NCBI RefSeq assembly: GCF_030052815.1
Contig: NC_079496.1
Coordinates: forward strand, 79,473,652-79,537,651
Reading direction: 5' to 3'
DNA: 64,000 nt
Source of the DNA: Hevea brasiliensis
Lineage: Eukaryota; Streptophyta; Magnoliopsida; Malpighiales; Euphorbiaceae
Below are positions 35,145 through 46,680 of the stretch, in pieces. Below the pieces are notes generated by a model. The model was not told the origin of the DNA. It saw only the letters and a list, made by a program, of their open reading frames with translations, and searched no databases. Numbering within the stretch: the stretch's first letter is position 1; each line of letters opens with the position of its first letter. The position numbers and the translations under genes are program-made.

Positions 35145-37211
35145 TTGACACGAGATCGAGTTATTATCGGTGAAGGTACAAGAGCGAGTATTTCTAAAAC
35201 TGCCTTTAGAACCCGCTATGGCCATTATGAGTTTTTGGTTATGCCATTCGGGTTAACTAATGCTCCGGCTGCTTTTATGGATCTGATGAACACTATCTTC
35301 AGACCATACCTCGACCAATTTGTTGTGGTATTCATAGATGATATATTGGTCTATTCGAGGAATGCAGAAGAGCATGATAGACATCTGCGGATTGTACTGC
35401 AGACTTTGAGGGAGAAACAGCTATATGCCAAATTGTCGAAGTGTGAATTTTGGCTGAAGGAGATATCTTTCTTGGGGCATGTAGTATCAGAAGAGGGCAT
35501 TAAGGTAGATCCAAGTAAGATTGAAGCTGTCCTTAATTGGAGGCCACCCAAAAATGTCACAGAGATTCGCAGTTTTCTGGGTTTAGCTGGATACTACCGT
35601 AGATTTGTGAAGGGATTTTCCATGTTGGCATCTCCATTGACCAAGCTGCTTAGAAAAGATGTGAAATTTCATTGGACGGATAAATGCCAGCAGAGTTTTG
35701 ATGAATTGAAGAGATGTTTGACTGAAGCTCCAGTCCTAACTTTACCCACACCGGGTAAAGAATATATAGTTTACAGCGATGCTTCTCACAACAGGTTAGG
35801 TTGTGTGTTGATGCAAGATCGAAATGTTATTGCCTATGCATCACGCCAGCTAAAACCGCATGAGAGGAATTATCCGACACATGATTTGGAGCTTGCAGCC
35901 ATTGTGTTCGCTCTTAAGATCTGGAGACATTATTTGTATGGGGAGAAGTGCTACATCTACACAGATCATAAGAGTTTGAAGTATTTGGGCACTCAAAAAG
36001 AGCTGAATTTGAGACAGAGGAGATGGTTAGAGTTGATAAAAGACTATGATTGTCTGATAGACTATCAGCCAGGGAAAGCTAATGTTGTGGCTGATGCCTT
36101 AAGTCGCAAGACTATGGCAAGTCTACGGGTTACTCCTTTGTTTTTGGTACATGAGTTAAGATCATTGCATGCCAGCTTAGGGATTAGTGATGATGGGCAG
36201 ACAGCAGTTGCATGGCATGTACAGCCAGTGTTGATTGATCAGATTAGAATGGCTGCTCAGAATGATCAGAAGTATCAGAAATTGTTGGAAGAAGTCCAGC
36301 AGGGCAAGAAACCAGAATTCTCAATCAGAGATGATGGTTTACTGCTACACCAGGGCAGAATATGTGTTCCTAATGATGTTGATTTGAGGCAGATCATTTT
36401 GAAGGAAGCACATGAGTCTCCTTTTGCCATGCACCCTGGTGGCACAAAAATGTATAGGGGGCTAAAGGAGCATTACTGGTGGATGGGTATGAAGAGAGAT
36501 GTGGCAGAGTTTGTGTCCAAATGCCTAACTTGTCAGCAAGTAAAGGCAGAGCATCAAGTACCCACTGGGTTGTTACATCCACTACCAATACCAGAGTGGA
36601 AATGGGAGAGAATAACGATGGATTTTGTGATGGGACTTCCGAGGACACAGAAAAGTCACAATGCAGTTTGGGTCATTGTTGACAGACTGACTAAATCTGC
36701 TCATTTTCTGCCAGTCCGGATGGACTACAGTTTAGAAAGATTGGCCAAGTTATACATCGATGAGATTGTGAGATTGCATGGAGTGCGATTCATCGTGTCG
36801 CATGCAGATCCTAGGTTCACTTCTAGATTCTGGGGTAGTCTTCAGAGAGCCCTAGGAACTAGATTGAACTTTAGTACTGCATTCCACCCACAGACAGATG
36901 GCCAGTCTGAGAGGGTAATTCAGATTTTGGAGGACATGCTACGGGCTTGTGTGATTGAGTTTGAGGGTAGTTGGGATACCCACTTGCCTTTGATTGAGTT
37001 TGCTTACAACAACAGCTACCAATCAAGCATTGGGATGCCTCCATATGAAGCTTTGTATGGCAGAAAATGTAGAACCCCGTTGTGTTGGGATGACGTGGGT
37101 GAAAGAAAGATGATCGGACCCGAAATTGTCCAACAGACTGAAGAGAAAATTAGGGTGATCAGAGATCGACTTAAAGTCGCATCGCATCGTCGAAGTCCTA
37201 TGTTGATTTGA
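35145..37211 (+). pseudogene. pol: RT, RNase H and integrase core (element E), 688-codon open frame
   Basis: Longest open frame in the window. RT palm motifs: [12 protein letters not shown] and the catalytic FIDD at 35331-35342. RT connection: [14 protein letters not shown]. RNase [22 protein letters not shown] and [10 protein letters not shown] (about 35774-36110). Integrase zinc finger: H-x6-H near 36413 and CLTC near 36522. Core: Asp in TMDFV and Glu in GQSERVIQ are present, but the second Asp is missing (SHADPRF where D has SDKDPRF), in a garbled patch near 36785-36810. No intron follows the Glu. The first ATG (35145) is only the point where the frame opens; the true product starts upstream in Gag. 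The end is a frameshift near 37180. Confidence 0.92.
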
Positions 37212-37657
37212 AAAGAAGAGATATTGAGTATGTAGTGGGTGAGAAAGTTTTCCTCAAGGTTTCTCCTTGGAAGAGGATTATGAGATTCGGCAGAAAGGGG
37301 AAACTGAGTCCTCGTTTCGTTGGGCCATATGAGGTTCTGGAAAGAGTGGGTCCTTTGGCATATCGGTTGGCACTACCTCCAGAGTTGGAAAAGATACATA
37401 ATGTCTTCCATGTGTCTATGTTGAGGAGGTATCGATCAGACCCATCTCATGTACTACCAGTAGATGAAATTGAAGTGAATCCAGACCTCACATATGAGGA
37501 AGAACCCATAGTGATTCTGGCTTATAAGGTGAAGCAGCTACGGAACAAGCAAATACCGTTGGTAAAAGTGCTATGGAGCCATCATTCGGGCCAGGAGGCT
37601 ACTTGGGAACGAGAAGAGGACATGAGGAGACAGCACCCACAGCTATTCAGAGATTAG
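37208..37657 (+). pseudogene. pol: Integrase C-terminus and chromodomain (element E)
   Basis: Continues the integrase in another frame after the defect near 37175-37200 (gcatcgcatcgtcgaag, where D encodes ASDHQKS). Contains VFLKVSPWKR, the GPY/F motif GPYEVLERVG, HVSMLRRYRS and a chromodomain (YEEEPIVILAYKV, then VKVLW, GQEATWE, PQLFRD). Chromodomains of this type are known to direct integration toward heterochromatin, consistent with the nesting seen here. Confidence 0.92.
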
Positions 37658-37688
37658 TACCAGGTAAAATTTCGAGACGAAATTTATT

Positions 37689-37704
37689 TTAAGGGGGGGA
37701 GAAT
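37689..37704 (+). promoter_or_regulatory. Polypurine tract (element E)
   Basis: ttaaggggggg followed by agaat immediately before the 3' LTR. Confidence 0.92.
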
Positions 37705-40700
37705 TGTAACACCCCCGTTTGCATAGCCTGGTAGATTTCACTGTTCCGGTGACCGGTGTCGGTTCGGACAATTAAGGAGATTAGAGCCACATTTAAGACA
37801 ACAGGAGAAGCCATAAACACAAATAATTAGTAATGTTTAACTAGTTAACTACAAATAAGAAAAACATAACATAAGAGGTTAAACGAGCCGAGAGTCACAG
37901 CGATGAGTGACCTTCTCGGGAACGACTGCGAAGTCGTTTTAAACTCAAATTTCGAACCGTAAAAAGTGACGCTGCGGTCCTTAGGACCCTTATGGACACA
38001 GTGGAAAAGAGAAAATCACGAAAAAGAACTGTTAAGTCAGTCAAATAATTAGGTCAGGGAGCCGGAAGAAATATTGGATTATTTGCAAACCGGGATGAAC
38101 CGACGAGGGGCAATTTGGTCAATTGACCCCGAGAGTGACTCTGACCTAATCACAAATAAAATCGGAGAAAAGAAAATTTCGGAATCGAGAATTAAATTAA
38201 AAAACTAATAGAAAAAAAAAAAGAAGAAGAAGATAGAAAAGTTAAAGATGATGACATCATGAATGATGTCAATAAGAAATTAATTAAGTTATTTATTAAA
38301 TGGGATTTTGTGGTCTTCCATCAACTAAAATAAATTAAGAAAAGAAAAAAATTAACAACAAAAAGTCATCTTCATCTTCTCAAAAACGTCACTCTCTTCT
38401 CTCGCTCACAAAACCACCATGAAAGCTCATTTTTGAGCTTGAAAAACTAAAATCCAACCATACAAAATTGTTCTACCATAAGTAGACCTTGTTTGGGCAA
38501 CTAAGAAAGAAGATTCAAGGAAAAGAAAGAAAAAAAATTTGAAGAAAAGGAGGAAGAAAATTCTGCTCAAGGTATAGTACTATAAACTTCAATTTTTATT
38601 GTTTAATTAGTGTTAGTGTGGCATTAAGAGCTTGTAAATAAACTTGAAATGAAATAAAATCATGGGAGAAGGACTAAACTGAAATTTTGGCTTGGTTGAT
38701 GGGAGTATGATTGGTATGGTTTGATGTGTTTAAAGGGAATTAAAGATGTTAATAAACTTACATTAGTATGGTGTAAAGATGGAAATGCACCAATTGTGAT
38801 TGAATGAGTGAGTTAGGGTTTCAATGCTAGGGTTTATGAACCAAAATTTGGAGAAATGCATAAATGGCATGTTTAACCTATTGTGAAATGAAATAATGGT
38901 CAATTATGACCAAATAACTTGTGTGGGAATGATAGGAATGAAAACTAAATTCGGAGGTAAATGGTCATGCTGCCCACTTTGAAGGACCAAAACTCAAATT
39001 TTACAAGTCCAATTGATATGCCACCAATTGGAGATGAAAATAGACATAAAAGAGCACAATTTTCATTAAGGAACCATAGCCAAAAACTGACCAAAACTTG
39101 GTGAAACAATTGACCAAAGTGAGTTGATAGCAGGCTGCCACTGCACTAAACTGACCAAATGAACAGTAACTGTTCATTTGGTCATAACTCGAGCTAGGTA
39201 AGTCAAATTGACCTGAAATTTTACCAGCAATTAGATATGATATAGATCTAAAACTTTCATGAAGAACACCAACCCAAATTAGGCTATTAACCCTTTCAAA
39301 ATCATTGAGCAAAATTAAATTATTGTACTGAGATTCTGCAGAATTTTCATTGAGCAGCAATGTTTGGATGGCTATAACTCTCTCTAGAAAACTCGAATTT
39401 AGGCGATTCTTGAACCGATGGAAACCTAAGACATAGTACAACATTTCATATGAAGAAAGTGAGACCAAATTATGAACTTAACTTGATCAAATAATTGACC
39501 AAAGTTGGACCAAAAACCTGCCAGCACCTAAATTGCAGTATGAACAGTGCACGTGAACAGTAAACTTATTTTGGCCATAACTTGAGCTACAAAACTCCGA
39601 TTGAGGTGATCCAAAAATGAGAATACATTTAAGACAATAAGGAACATTTTCTATGAAGGAAGTTTTGTCAAATTCCAACAGTAGATCGACCAATGGAATA
39701 GTGCAACTTCGGAGAACCAAAACCGAAAATTGGCAATTTTGCCAAAATGACCTAAGCTTTAAACAAATGACCAAAACCAACAAGTTTGGTGACCAAAATG
39801 TGGTATGTGGGTGAAGTTGGAGTTCCCATACCCATTAAGCCTTAGAAAGTCAATAATTTGACTTGAATAGTGCAGTGAATAGTAACCCGAAACACAAAAT
39901 TTCGAGAACGTCGAATTTAACACGTTAGAGCTAGGTAAATGTGAAGTTAAGTTTATTTTGGATTTATTTTAAGTTTTAGTACTGAAACATTGGAAAATTT
40001 CGTGTTTCAGTGGAAAAGAATACCGGGACAGAACCCGAGGAGTCGAGTCAAGGCCAACAGGCGACTCTTTTGAGGTTTGTGCACAACATATACTTTTATA
40101 ATCATCTTTTGCATATCGTTTTGAATAATATGAAATATTGGATTATGGCATTTTTATGATGTTTGATCTAAATTATTGAAAGTTATTATGTATATTTGAA
40201 AAGACAATGTTTAGCAAATCGTTAAGATAAGTTTTGAAACCACAGTGTCATGACCACATATTTGAACACCTCACTAGCACGACTAGTGGGGGTAATTAGT
40301 TTTGAATTTTGATTCCTTCTCTGGAGAAGTGTTGAGGTGTGCCAGTAGAAGAGGATGTGAATGGATATCCATATATGTGAGCTAGCTAGCCTTGTGATAT
40401 GATTTCTCTTTAGTCTCTGGCTATTGAGATTCTATTTGTTTCGAATGGCGTGATCTAACTGTGGGTTTTATGAAATGTGTTTTGATACTTTGAAACGAAC
40501 TTGGTTTACATGTAAAACCTTACAATGCATGATTGTATTTAATTTTCATGTTTAGCCAAATTTTTTAATGAATGTGCTTTAAGTTTTGCATAAAGATTAT
40601 TTTAGTATATTGTGCACCACTGAGTCCTAGTACTCAGCGATAGCTTTTATTGCTGTCGCAGATACAGAGACTAGAGGAGCAGCAGACTGAGCTGCTGAGG

Positions 40701-41364
40701 TGTGAGAAGCTACCAGCCTAAAGTTTTCGGGTATAATTTATACCCTAACTGTAAATATTTCTTTTGATGTATATATTGCACATAAATGTATGGACATGTA
40801 CATGGGTCTTGAGCAGCTTGTACAAAGTTTGTATAAAAGTTGTAATAAATTTTAATTCGGACTTTTTGAATGTAAATTTTAGTATGATGAATATATAAAT
40901 TGTTTATCTTGAATGGAATATGAATAAATGATATTGATGGACAGTATTTTGAGAATTTTTGAACTTGTGAATTTTGAGAAATTGGTTGAAATTGAGTATG
41001 AATTTGAAGCAGTGGTTAGATAATTATTGGAAGTGCTTTTATTCAGGTATTTGAAGAACGGTTTTCTCAAAATACAGAGGAAACTCTGTCAAAATTTTTA
41101 TAAGATTTGCAGAAAACTAAAATGGCCAAAAATATTAATTAGTTTTAATTTCAACTAAATGTTTTAAATACTTATTAGAAATGCTCACCACTTGTCAAAG
41201 ATAAGAAAATTGTTTTAAAATCCCTTGTCTACTTGTCAAAGATAAGAAAATTGTTTTAAAATCCCTTGTAGGGTACTTAATGAGTTATCGGTAGGTGAAG
41301 TTCGGTAGTTCATTAGGTATTCTACGGGATCATGTTATGCCTTACAGAGGGGTAACGTGTGACA
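37705..41364 (+). mobile_element. Element E 3' LTR, 3660 bp
   Basis: tgtaacacccccgtttgcat to ggtaacgtgtgaca. A small garbled patch lies near 38135-38155, where the 5' LTR has intact CTG sites. An imperfect tandem duplication of a 45-bp segment near 41189-41270 is shared with the 5' LTR (32695-32775). Confidence 0.94.
40617..40659 (+). other. Conserved double stem-loop (E 3' LTR)
   Basis: CTGAGT-cctagt-ACTCAG (40620-40637), then GCGATAGC (40637-40644) with GCTGTCGC (40652-40659). The two stems abut, sharing one G. A further GGGTATA/TATACCC inverted repeat follows near 40727. Confidence 0.75.
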
Positions 41365-41735
41365 AGTTAGGCATTTGGAAACAAATTCAGCTATATCCCT
41401 CTTCATACCCATCCACCAGTAATGTTCTTTCAGCCCTCTGTACATTTTAGTTCCACCAAGGTGCATAGCAAAAGGAGACTCATGTGCTTCCTTCATAATG
41501 ATCTGTCTTAATTCCACATCATTCGGAATGCACATTCTGCCCTGATGTAGTAGTAAACCATCATCTCTCACAGAGAATTCAGGTTTCTTGCCCTGCTGGA
41601 CTTCTTTCAGTAGCTTTTGATATTTATCATCACTCTAAGCAGCCATTCTGATCTGATCAATCAACACTGGTTGTACATGCCATACAACTAATATTTGTCC
41701 CTCATCATCAATCTCCAAACTGGCATGCTATGCTT
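41365..41735 (-). pseudogene. pol: Integrase N-terminal zinc finger (element D, proximal part)
   Basis: Read from the right: HQGRMCIPNDVELRQI, then the HHCC zinc finger (HESPFAMH and CLTC), ending where E inserted directly after the CxxC. The rest continues at 29189. A TAG at 41635-41637 replaces a CAG present in E. It lies directly downstream, in minus-strand order, of RNase H. Confidence 0.88.
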
Positions 41736-42479
41736 TCAATTCACGTACCATGGACAAAGGAGAAACTCTGAGACTTGCCTTGTTTTGTGACTTAAAGCGT
41801 CAGCCACCACATTTGCTTTCCCTGGCTGATAGTCTATTAAGCAATCATAGTTTTTAATCAGTTCTAACCATCTCCTCTGCCTCAAATTCAATTCCTTCTG
41901 AGTGCCCAAGTACTTCAAGCTCTTGTGATCTGTGTAGATGTAGCATTTCTCCCCATACAAATAGTGTCTCCAGATCTTCAGAGCAAAAACAATAGCTGCA
42001 AGCTCCAAATCATGTGTCGGATAGTTCCTCTCATGCGTTTTCAGCTGGCGTGATGCATAAGCAATGACATTTCGATCTTGCATCAATACACAGCCTAACC
42101 CATTGTGAGAAGCATCACTATAAACTGTGTATTCTTTACCCAGGGTAGGTAAAGTAAGGAATGGAGCTTCAGTCAAATACCTCTTCAACTCATTAAAACT
42201 CTATTGGCATTTATCTGTCCGCTGAAATTTTACATCTTTCCAAAGCAGCTTGGTCAGTGGAGAAGCTAACATAGAAAACCCTTTCACAAACCGACGGTAG
42301 TATCCAGCTAAACCCAGATAACTGCGAATTTCTGTGATATTCCTAGGTGGCTTCCAATTAAGGATAGCTTCTACCTTGCTGGAATCTACCTTGATCCCTT
42401 TAGCCGACACAATATGTCCCAAGAAAGAGATTTCTTTCAGCCAAAATTCACATTTCGACAATTTGGCATATAGCTGTTT
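41736..42479 (-). pseudogene. pol: RT connection and RNase H (element D)
   Basis: On the minus strand: [20 protein letters not shown] and FLGLA(GYYRR) from 42479, a TAG at 42201-42203 (CAG in E), then RNase H with [24 protein letters not shown] and ANVVADALS. The catalytic RT palm is on the other side of the solo LTR, from 46096. Confidence 0.9.
42475..42479 (+). repeat. Target-site duplication of solo LTR, left copy
   Basis: tgttt, repeated exactly at 46091-46095. Confidence 0.95.
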
Positions 42480-44954
42480 TGTAACATCCTCCCGGTAGCA
42501 ATTCCGCACAGTCTACTGTTCCGGTGACCGGTGTCGATCCGGACAGCTAGAACGTCCAGAAAAATATTCAAATCAAAGTGAGGGACCATAATTAACTCAA
42601 ATATTAATGAGAAAAATTTAGTAAAAATTTTAGAAATAAAATACAGTTAAGTCAAAAGAACCGGTGCCCAAGCGATGGGTAACCAGAGGTAACTTGCGGT
42701 TCTCGCAACGAGGAGCCCTAGACCCGGGGGAAAAAATTATAAAATAATTTTTGGGACTCCAGAGAAGGGTCATTGAGGTTCCCATATCATTAGAATGCCA
42801 AGAAAATACTTAGAAAAATTTTACAATCGGTACAGACAATTTTGACTCGTTAAGCCAAACGGAGGGCATTTATGTCATTTCGCCTTCAGAGACGATTTTT
42901 GGCCAACTTGTCCAGTTGAGTAAATAATTATTATGACATAAAATATGAATTAATATTGATGAAAAATTAATTGAAAGTTAGTAGAAAAGAAAAGAAAAGA
43001 AAATGCAATAAAATGCCAAGTATGACATCTTGTGATGTCATTTAAAAAGCTTCCTCCAATCACAATTAAACAACCCTTTAATTAACTAATAAAAGAGACC
43101 AAAGGAGACCAAAAATTCTGGTCATCTTCTTCTTCTTCTTCAGCCAAAACGTGACCTCCCCTTTTCCATAACCCTCCATGAAAGTTTCCTTTAATTTCTT
43201 CCATTTCCCATGAAATTCCACTACTAAACCCTAAGTCACCTTCACTAAAACTTGTCCCCACATCACAAGGCAACTCTAGGCAGCCACAAAGAGGAGAAAT
43301 TCTAGAGTTTTCACAAGCTCAATAAGTTGAGCAAAGAGGTTAGTGCTTAATTATGCATGTATATCTCTTGTTCCATGTTAAGGACTTAAAAATGAGTATG
43401 AAATTGTGGATTAAATGAATGAAACTTATGGGTATGTATGCCATGGATTTCGGCTGCCCTAAGAAAGGAATAGGATTGAGTGTTTGTGATGGACTTGGAG
43501 TGAACTAGAAATCATGTTTAAAGTGTATAAATATAAGGATAATGAACTAGTAGTTAATTAAGGTAAGTTGTGAAAATTCATAATGGGAATTAGGGTTTTA
43601 AGGATGAAAATTGGACTTGGCATTTGAATTGATTAATGGACATTCTAGTGGTCAATTAGTGACCATTTAAGGCAAGTTAATCATAATTTGAAGTGAGTTA
43701 ATGCATGGCAAAGTGAATGTGTAGGCTGCCTAAGGACAGCAGCAGAGTGACTGAAATTTCAGTCCACTTGGACTGCCATATCTTTGGTTGTGTTGGTCCA
43801 ATTGGTGTTTGGCCAATTGGACATGAAACTAGGCTTATAATGGCACATTTTTGCTGAAGAAACCATGCCCAAAAGACAAAAGCAAGTGGACCAAAAGTTG
43901 GCCCCAATTCGGATACCCTGCAACAGCACCTGCAGAAATGACCAAATGAACAGTAACTGTTCATTTGGCCATAACTCACTGTAGATATGGTCAATTGACC
44001 TGAAATTTTTACAGCAACAAGAAAATATATAGACAAACAACTTTAATGAAGAAACCTACCCCAAATAATGCCATTAACCCATTCAAATGATTGGGCTAAG
44101 TTAAGTTATCAAACCTGTAACTCTGCAGATTTACATTTGAACAGTAATGTTTGGATGACTATAACTCCCTCTAGAAAACTCGGATTTAGGCGATTCTTGA
44201 ACCGATGGAAACCTAAGGCATAGTAGAATATTTAATATGAAGAAATTTAGGCCAAATTATGAACTTAACTTGATCAAATTACTGACCAAAGTTGGACCAA
44301 AATCTGCCAAAACCCAAAAGTGTAGCATGAACAGTGCATGTGAACAGTAAATTTATTTTGGCCATAACTTGAGCTACAAAACTCCAAATTGAGTGATTCA
44401 AAAAAGGAAATTCAACTAGACAGAATAAGGAACAACTTTCATGTTTACCATTTCCTCAAATTCCCACTGTAAAAATAACAAATAGAATAGTAAAGGTGAA
44501 GCACCAAATCTGAAAATTTTGTTCAATTAGCATTAAGCTTAGAAATGGTATTGGCAACCAATACCAACAAGTTTTAAATACAAAATGTGGTATGTTTGGG
44601 GTGTTAAAACCAATACACCTATTTTCTATCCAAAAGTCAACATTTTTGTTGACCAATGAGGTGAATAGTGACACCAAAACCAAAAATTGGCAATTTTGCC
44701 AAAATGACCTAAGCTTTGAGAAAGTGACCAAAACCAACAAGTTTTGAATACAAAATGTGGTATGTTGGGACTACTAAAACCAATGTACCCATTGTTTATG
44801 CAAAAGTCAACATTTTAGTTGACTAATGAAATGAATAGTGACATGAAAACTTGAAATTCAAAAATGTGAAACTTAAAAATGCATAATGCCCTAGTAGGCC
44901 TAATGTGATTGGTTTGGATAGATTGGCATGCCAATAGGGTATTGTTTTAGCGAT

Positions 44955-45065
44955 CGCGAAAGGCTTTATGCCTGTATTCATGGCTTTATGCCCGTATTCA
45001 TGGCTTTTATGCCCGTATTCATGGCTTTTATGCCAATTATGTGATATCATGGCTTTTTAGCCATA
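44955..45065 (+). repeat. Short tandem repeat of palindromic atggctttnatgcc units
   Basis: About four units of 21-24 bp (tattcatggcttttatgccc and variants), each holding an inverted ggc...gcc core, followed by catggctttttagccat. Other family II LTRs keep one or two diverged units (50690, 58678, and 5400-5520 on the minus strand). Confidence 0.75.
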
Positions 45066-45433
45066 TTGACTGCATACGTGGTTGACGCTCAAGGCCCCAT
45101 GGTATGACGCCCGAGGCACCGCGGTGTCCAAAGGTTAACGACACATTATCGATCCAATCGTCCCAAAGATAGGTTACTTGGGCATGGAAAAGTATAAGCG
45201 TGATTGAACTGATTATTAAAGAAAATACGAAAATTAAGTATCGTGAATGATTACAAAAATACAAAGAAGCTCAATATCATGAAGAAATAATTAACGAAAT
45301 GCATGAAGAAGTTAATATCATGAAACATGATTAGCCCGACTAAACAATAAGTTAGTAATTATTCATTTCTTATGAACACAATAGCAAGGAAATTATTATT
45401 TTTATTTGCATATTATATTTTCTTGTATTATTG

Positions 45434-45480
45434 GCACCACTAAGCTTTATGCTTAGCGCGTCGCTTTGCAACGCGAGGTA
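45434..45480 (+). other. Conserved double stem-loop (family II solo LTR)
   Basis: CTAAGC-tttat-GCTTAG (45440-45456), then CGCGT-cgctttgca-ACGCG (45457-45475), ending aggta. Compared with family I, the first stem has G-C replaced by A-T and T-A replaced by C-G, with pairing preserved. Confidence 0.72.
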
Positions 45481-46095
45481 TCAAGATTTGGACAGAGGGC
45501 CCGTGAGACCACAGATTTGGTAAGGCGGTTCACGATTCGCATAGTGTCCGTGTCACCTCAACTTCTGCAGTGCATTGGTAGGACACTAGGTGTCATTTTG
45601 GCATTCAGTAATAAATTTTGATTTTCTCATATGTAATGAAACTTATGTAATGTATTTTGATTTTCATGTAAATAATGCAAATTTGTGTTTGTAAATGGAA
45701 AAGTGAATATTGATCTGTGATTGTTACATGACTATCAAATGAGATGAATGATTGAAAATTGAAATTGAGAAATGAATGGTTGACAAATGTTGAGATGATG
45801 ATTATTGGAGTTTGAGAGTAATTGAATACGAATATATGAATATTGGAAGTGTTTTTCACAGGTTCTGAAGAACTGTTTTCTCCATTTTTAGCCGGTACTC
45901 CGCCGGATTTTCTTTAAAATTTTCGGAACCTTAAATAAATTATAATTTTGATAAATGGCTTAAATAAATTATATTTCACAAGTTATATTCAAAAGGAAGA
46001 AAAAAAATGAATTAAGATAAAATAGAGTGCTCGGCACACTGAGTGGCATAACTTGCTCGGCTACACTGTAGTCGGGTAAGGGGTGTCACATGTTT

Positions 46096-46680
46096 CTCCC
46101 TTAAAGTCTGCTGCAGATATCTGTCATGCTCCCCTACATTCCTCGAATATATCAAAATATCATCAATAAACACCACCACAAACTGGTTGAGATATGGTCT
46201 GAAGATAGTGTTCATCAGATCCATAAAAGCAGCTGGAGAATTAGTTAACCCGAATGGCATTACTAGAAACTCATAGTGGCCATATCGAGTTCTGAAAGCA
46301 GTTTTTGGAATATTTTGCTCTTGCACCTTCAACTGATAATAGCTAGATCGCAAATCAATTTTGGAGAATATAGCTGCACCCTTCAACTGATCAAACAGAT
46401 CATCAATGCGAGGCAATGGATATCAGTTCTTTATTGTCATCTTATTCAATTGCCAGTAGTCAATACATAAGCGGAGAGTGCCATCTTTCTTCTTAACAAA
46501 CAATACTGGCGCTCCCTAAGGTGACACACTAGGGCGGATGAAGCCCTTTTCAAGTAGTTTTTGCAACTGTACCTTCAACTCCTTCAACTCTGCTGGTGCC
46601 ATTCTATATGGTGTTATGGAGATTGGATCCACACCAGGCATAACATTAATTTCAAACTGCACCTCTCTTTTTGGAAGTAA
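46096..46680 (-). pseudogene. pol: Reverse transcriptase palm (element D)
   Basis: Read from the right: RT N-terminal blocks with a TAG at 46516-46518 (TGG in F) and a TGA near 46424, then [13 protein letters not shown], the [16 protein letters not shown] block and the catalytic [10 protein letters not shown] (about 46150-46180), ending LQQTLREK at the solo LTR. It copies the element RNA into DNA; inactive here because of the stops and insertion. Confidence 0.9.

Larger units (their letters stand above)
29190..41364 (+). mobile_element. Element E: complete Ty3/gypsy chromovirus, 12,175 bp
   Basis: Complete insertion: 5' LTR, primer site, gag-pol, polypurine tract, 3' LTR and a perfect 5-bp duplication (agtta). 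It sits in element D's integrase, at the zinc-finger CxxC. The two LTRs are almost alike outside patches of small indels, so this is the youngest family I insertion here. Pol order protease-RT-RNase H-integrase with a C-terminal chromodomain identifies a chromovirus; Tekay/Del membership is inferred from the long LTRs and protein motifs. Confidence 0.95.
42480..46090 (+). mobile_element. Solo LTR (family II), 3611 bp, TSD tgttt
   Basis: tgtaacatcctcccggtagc to cgggtaaggggtgtcaca, inserted in element D's RT. There is no primer site or coding region, and D sequence continues directly on either side. It contains a TTGCG-gttct-CGCAA hairpin at 42694-42708, the diverged 130-150 bp modules (43930-44480), a tandem array at 44955-45065 and the double stem-loop at 45435-45475. 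Confidence 0.95.
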
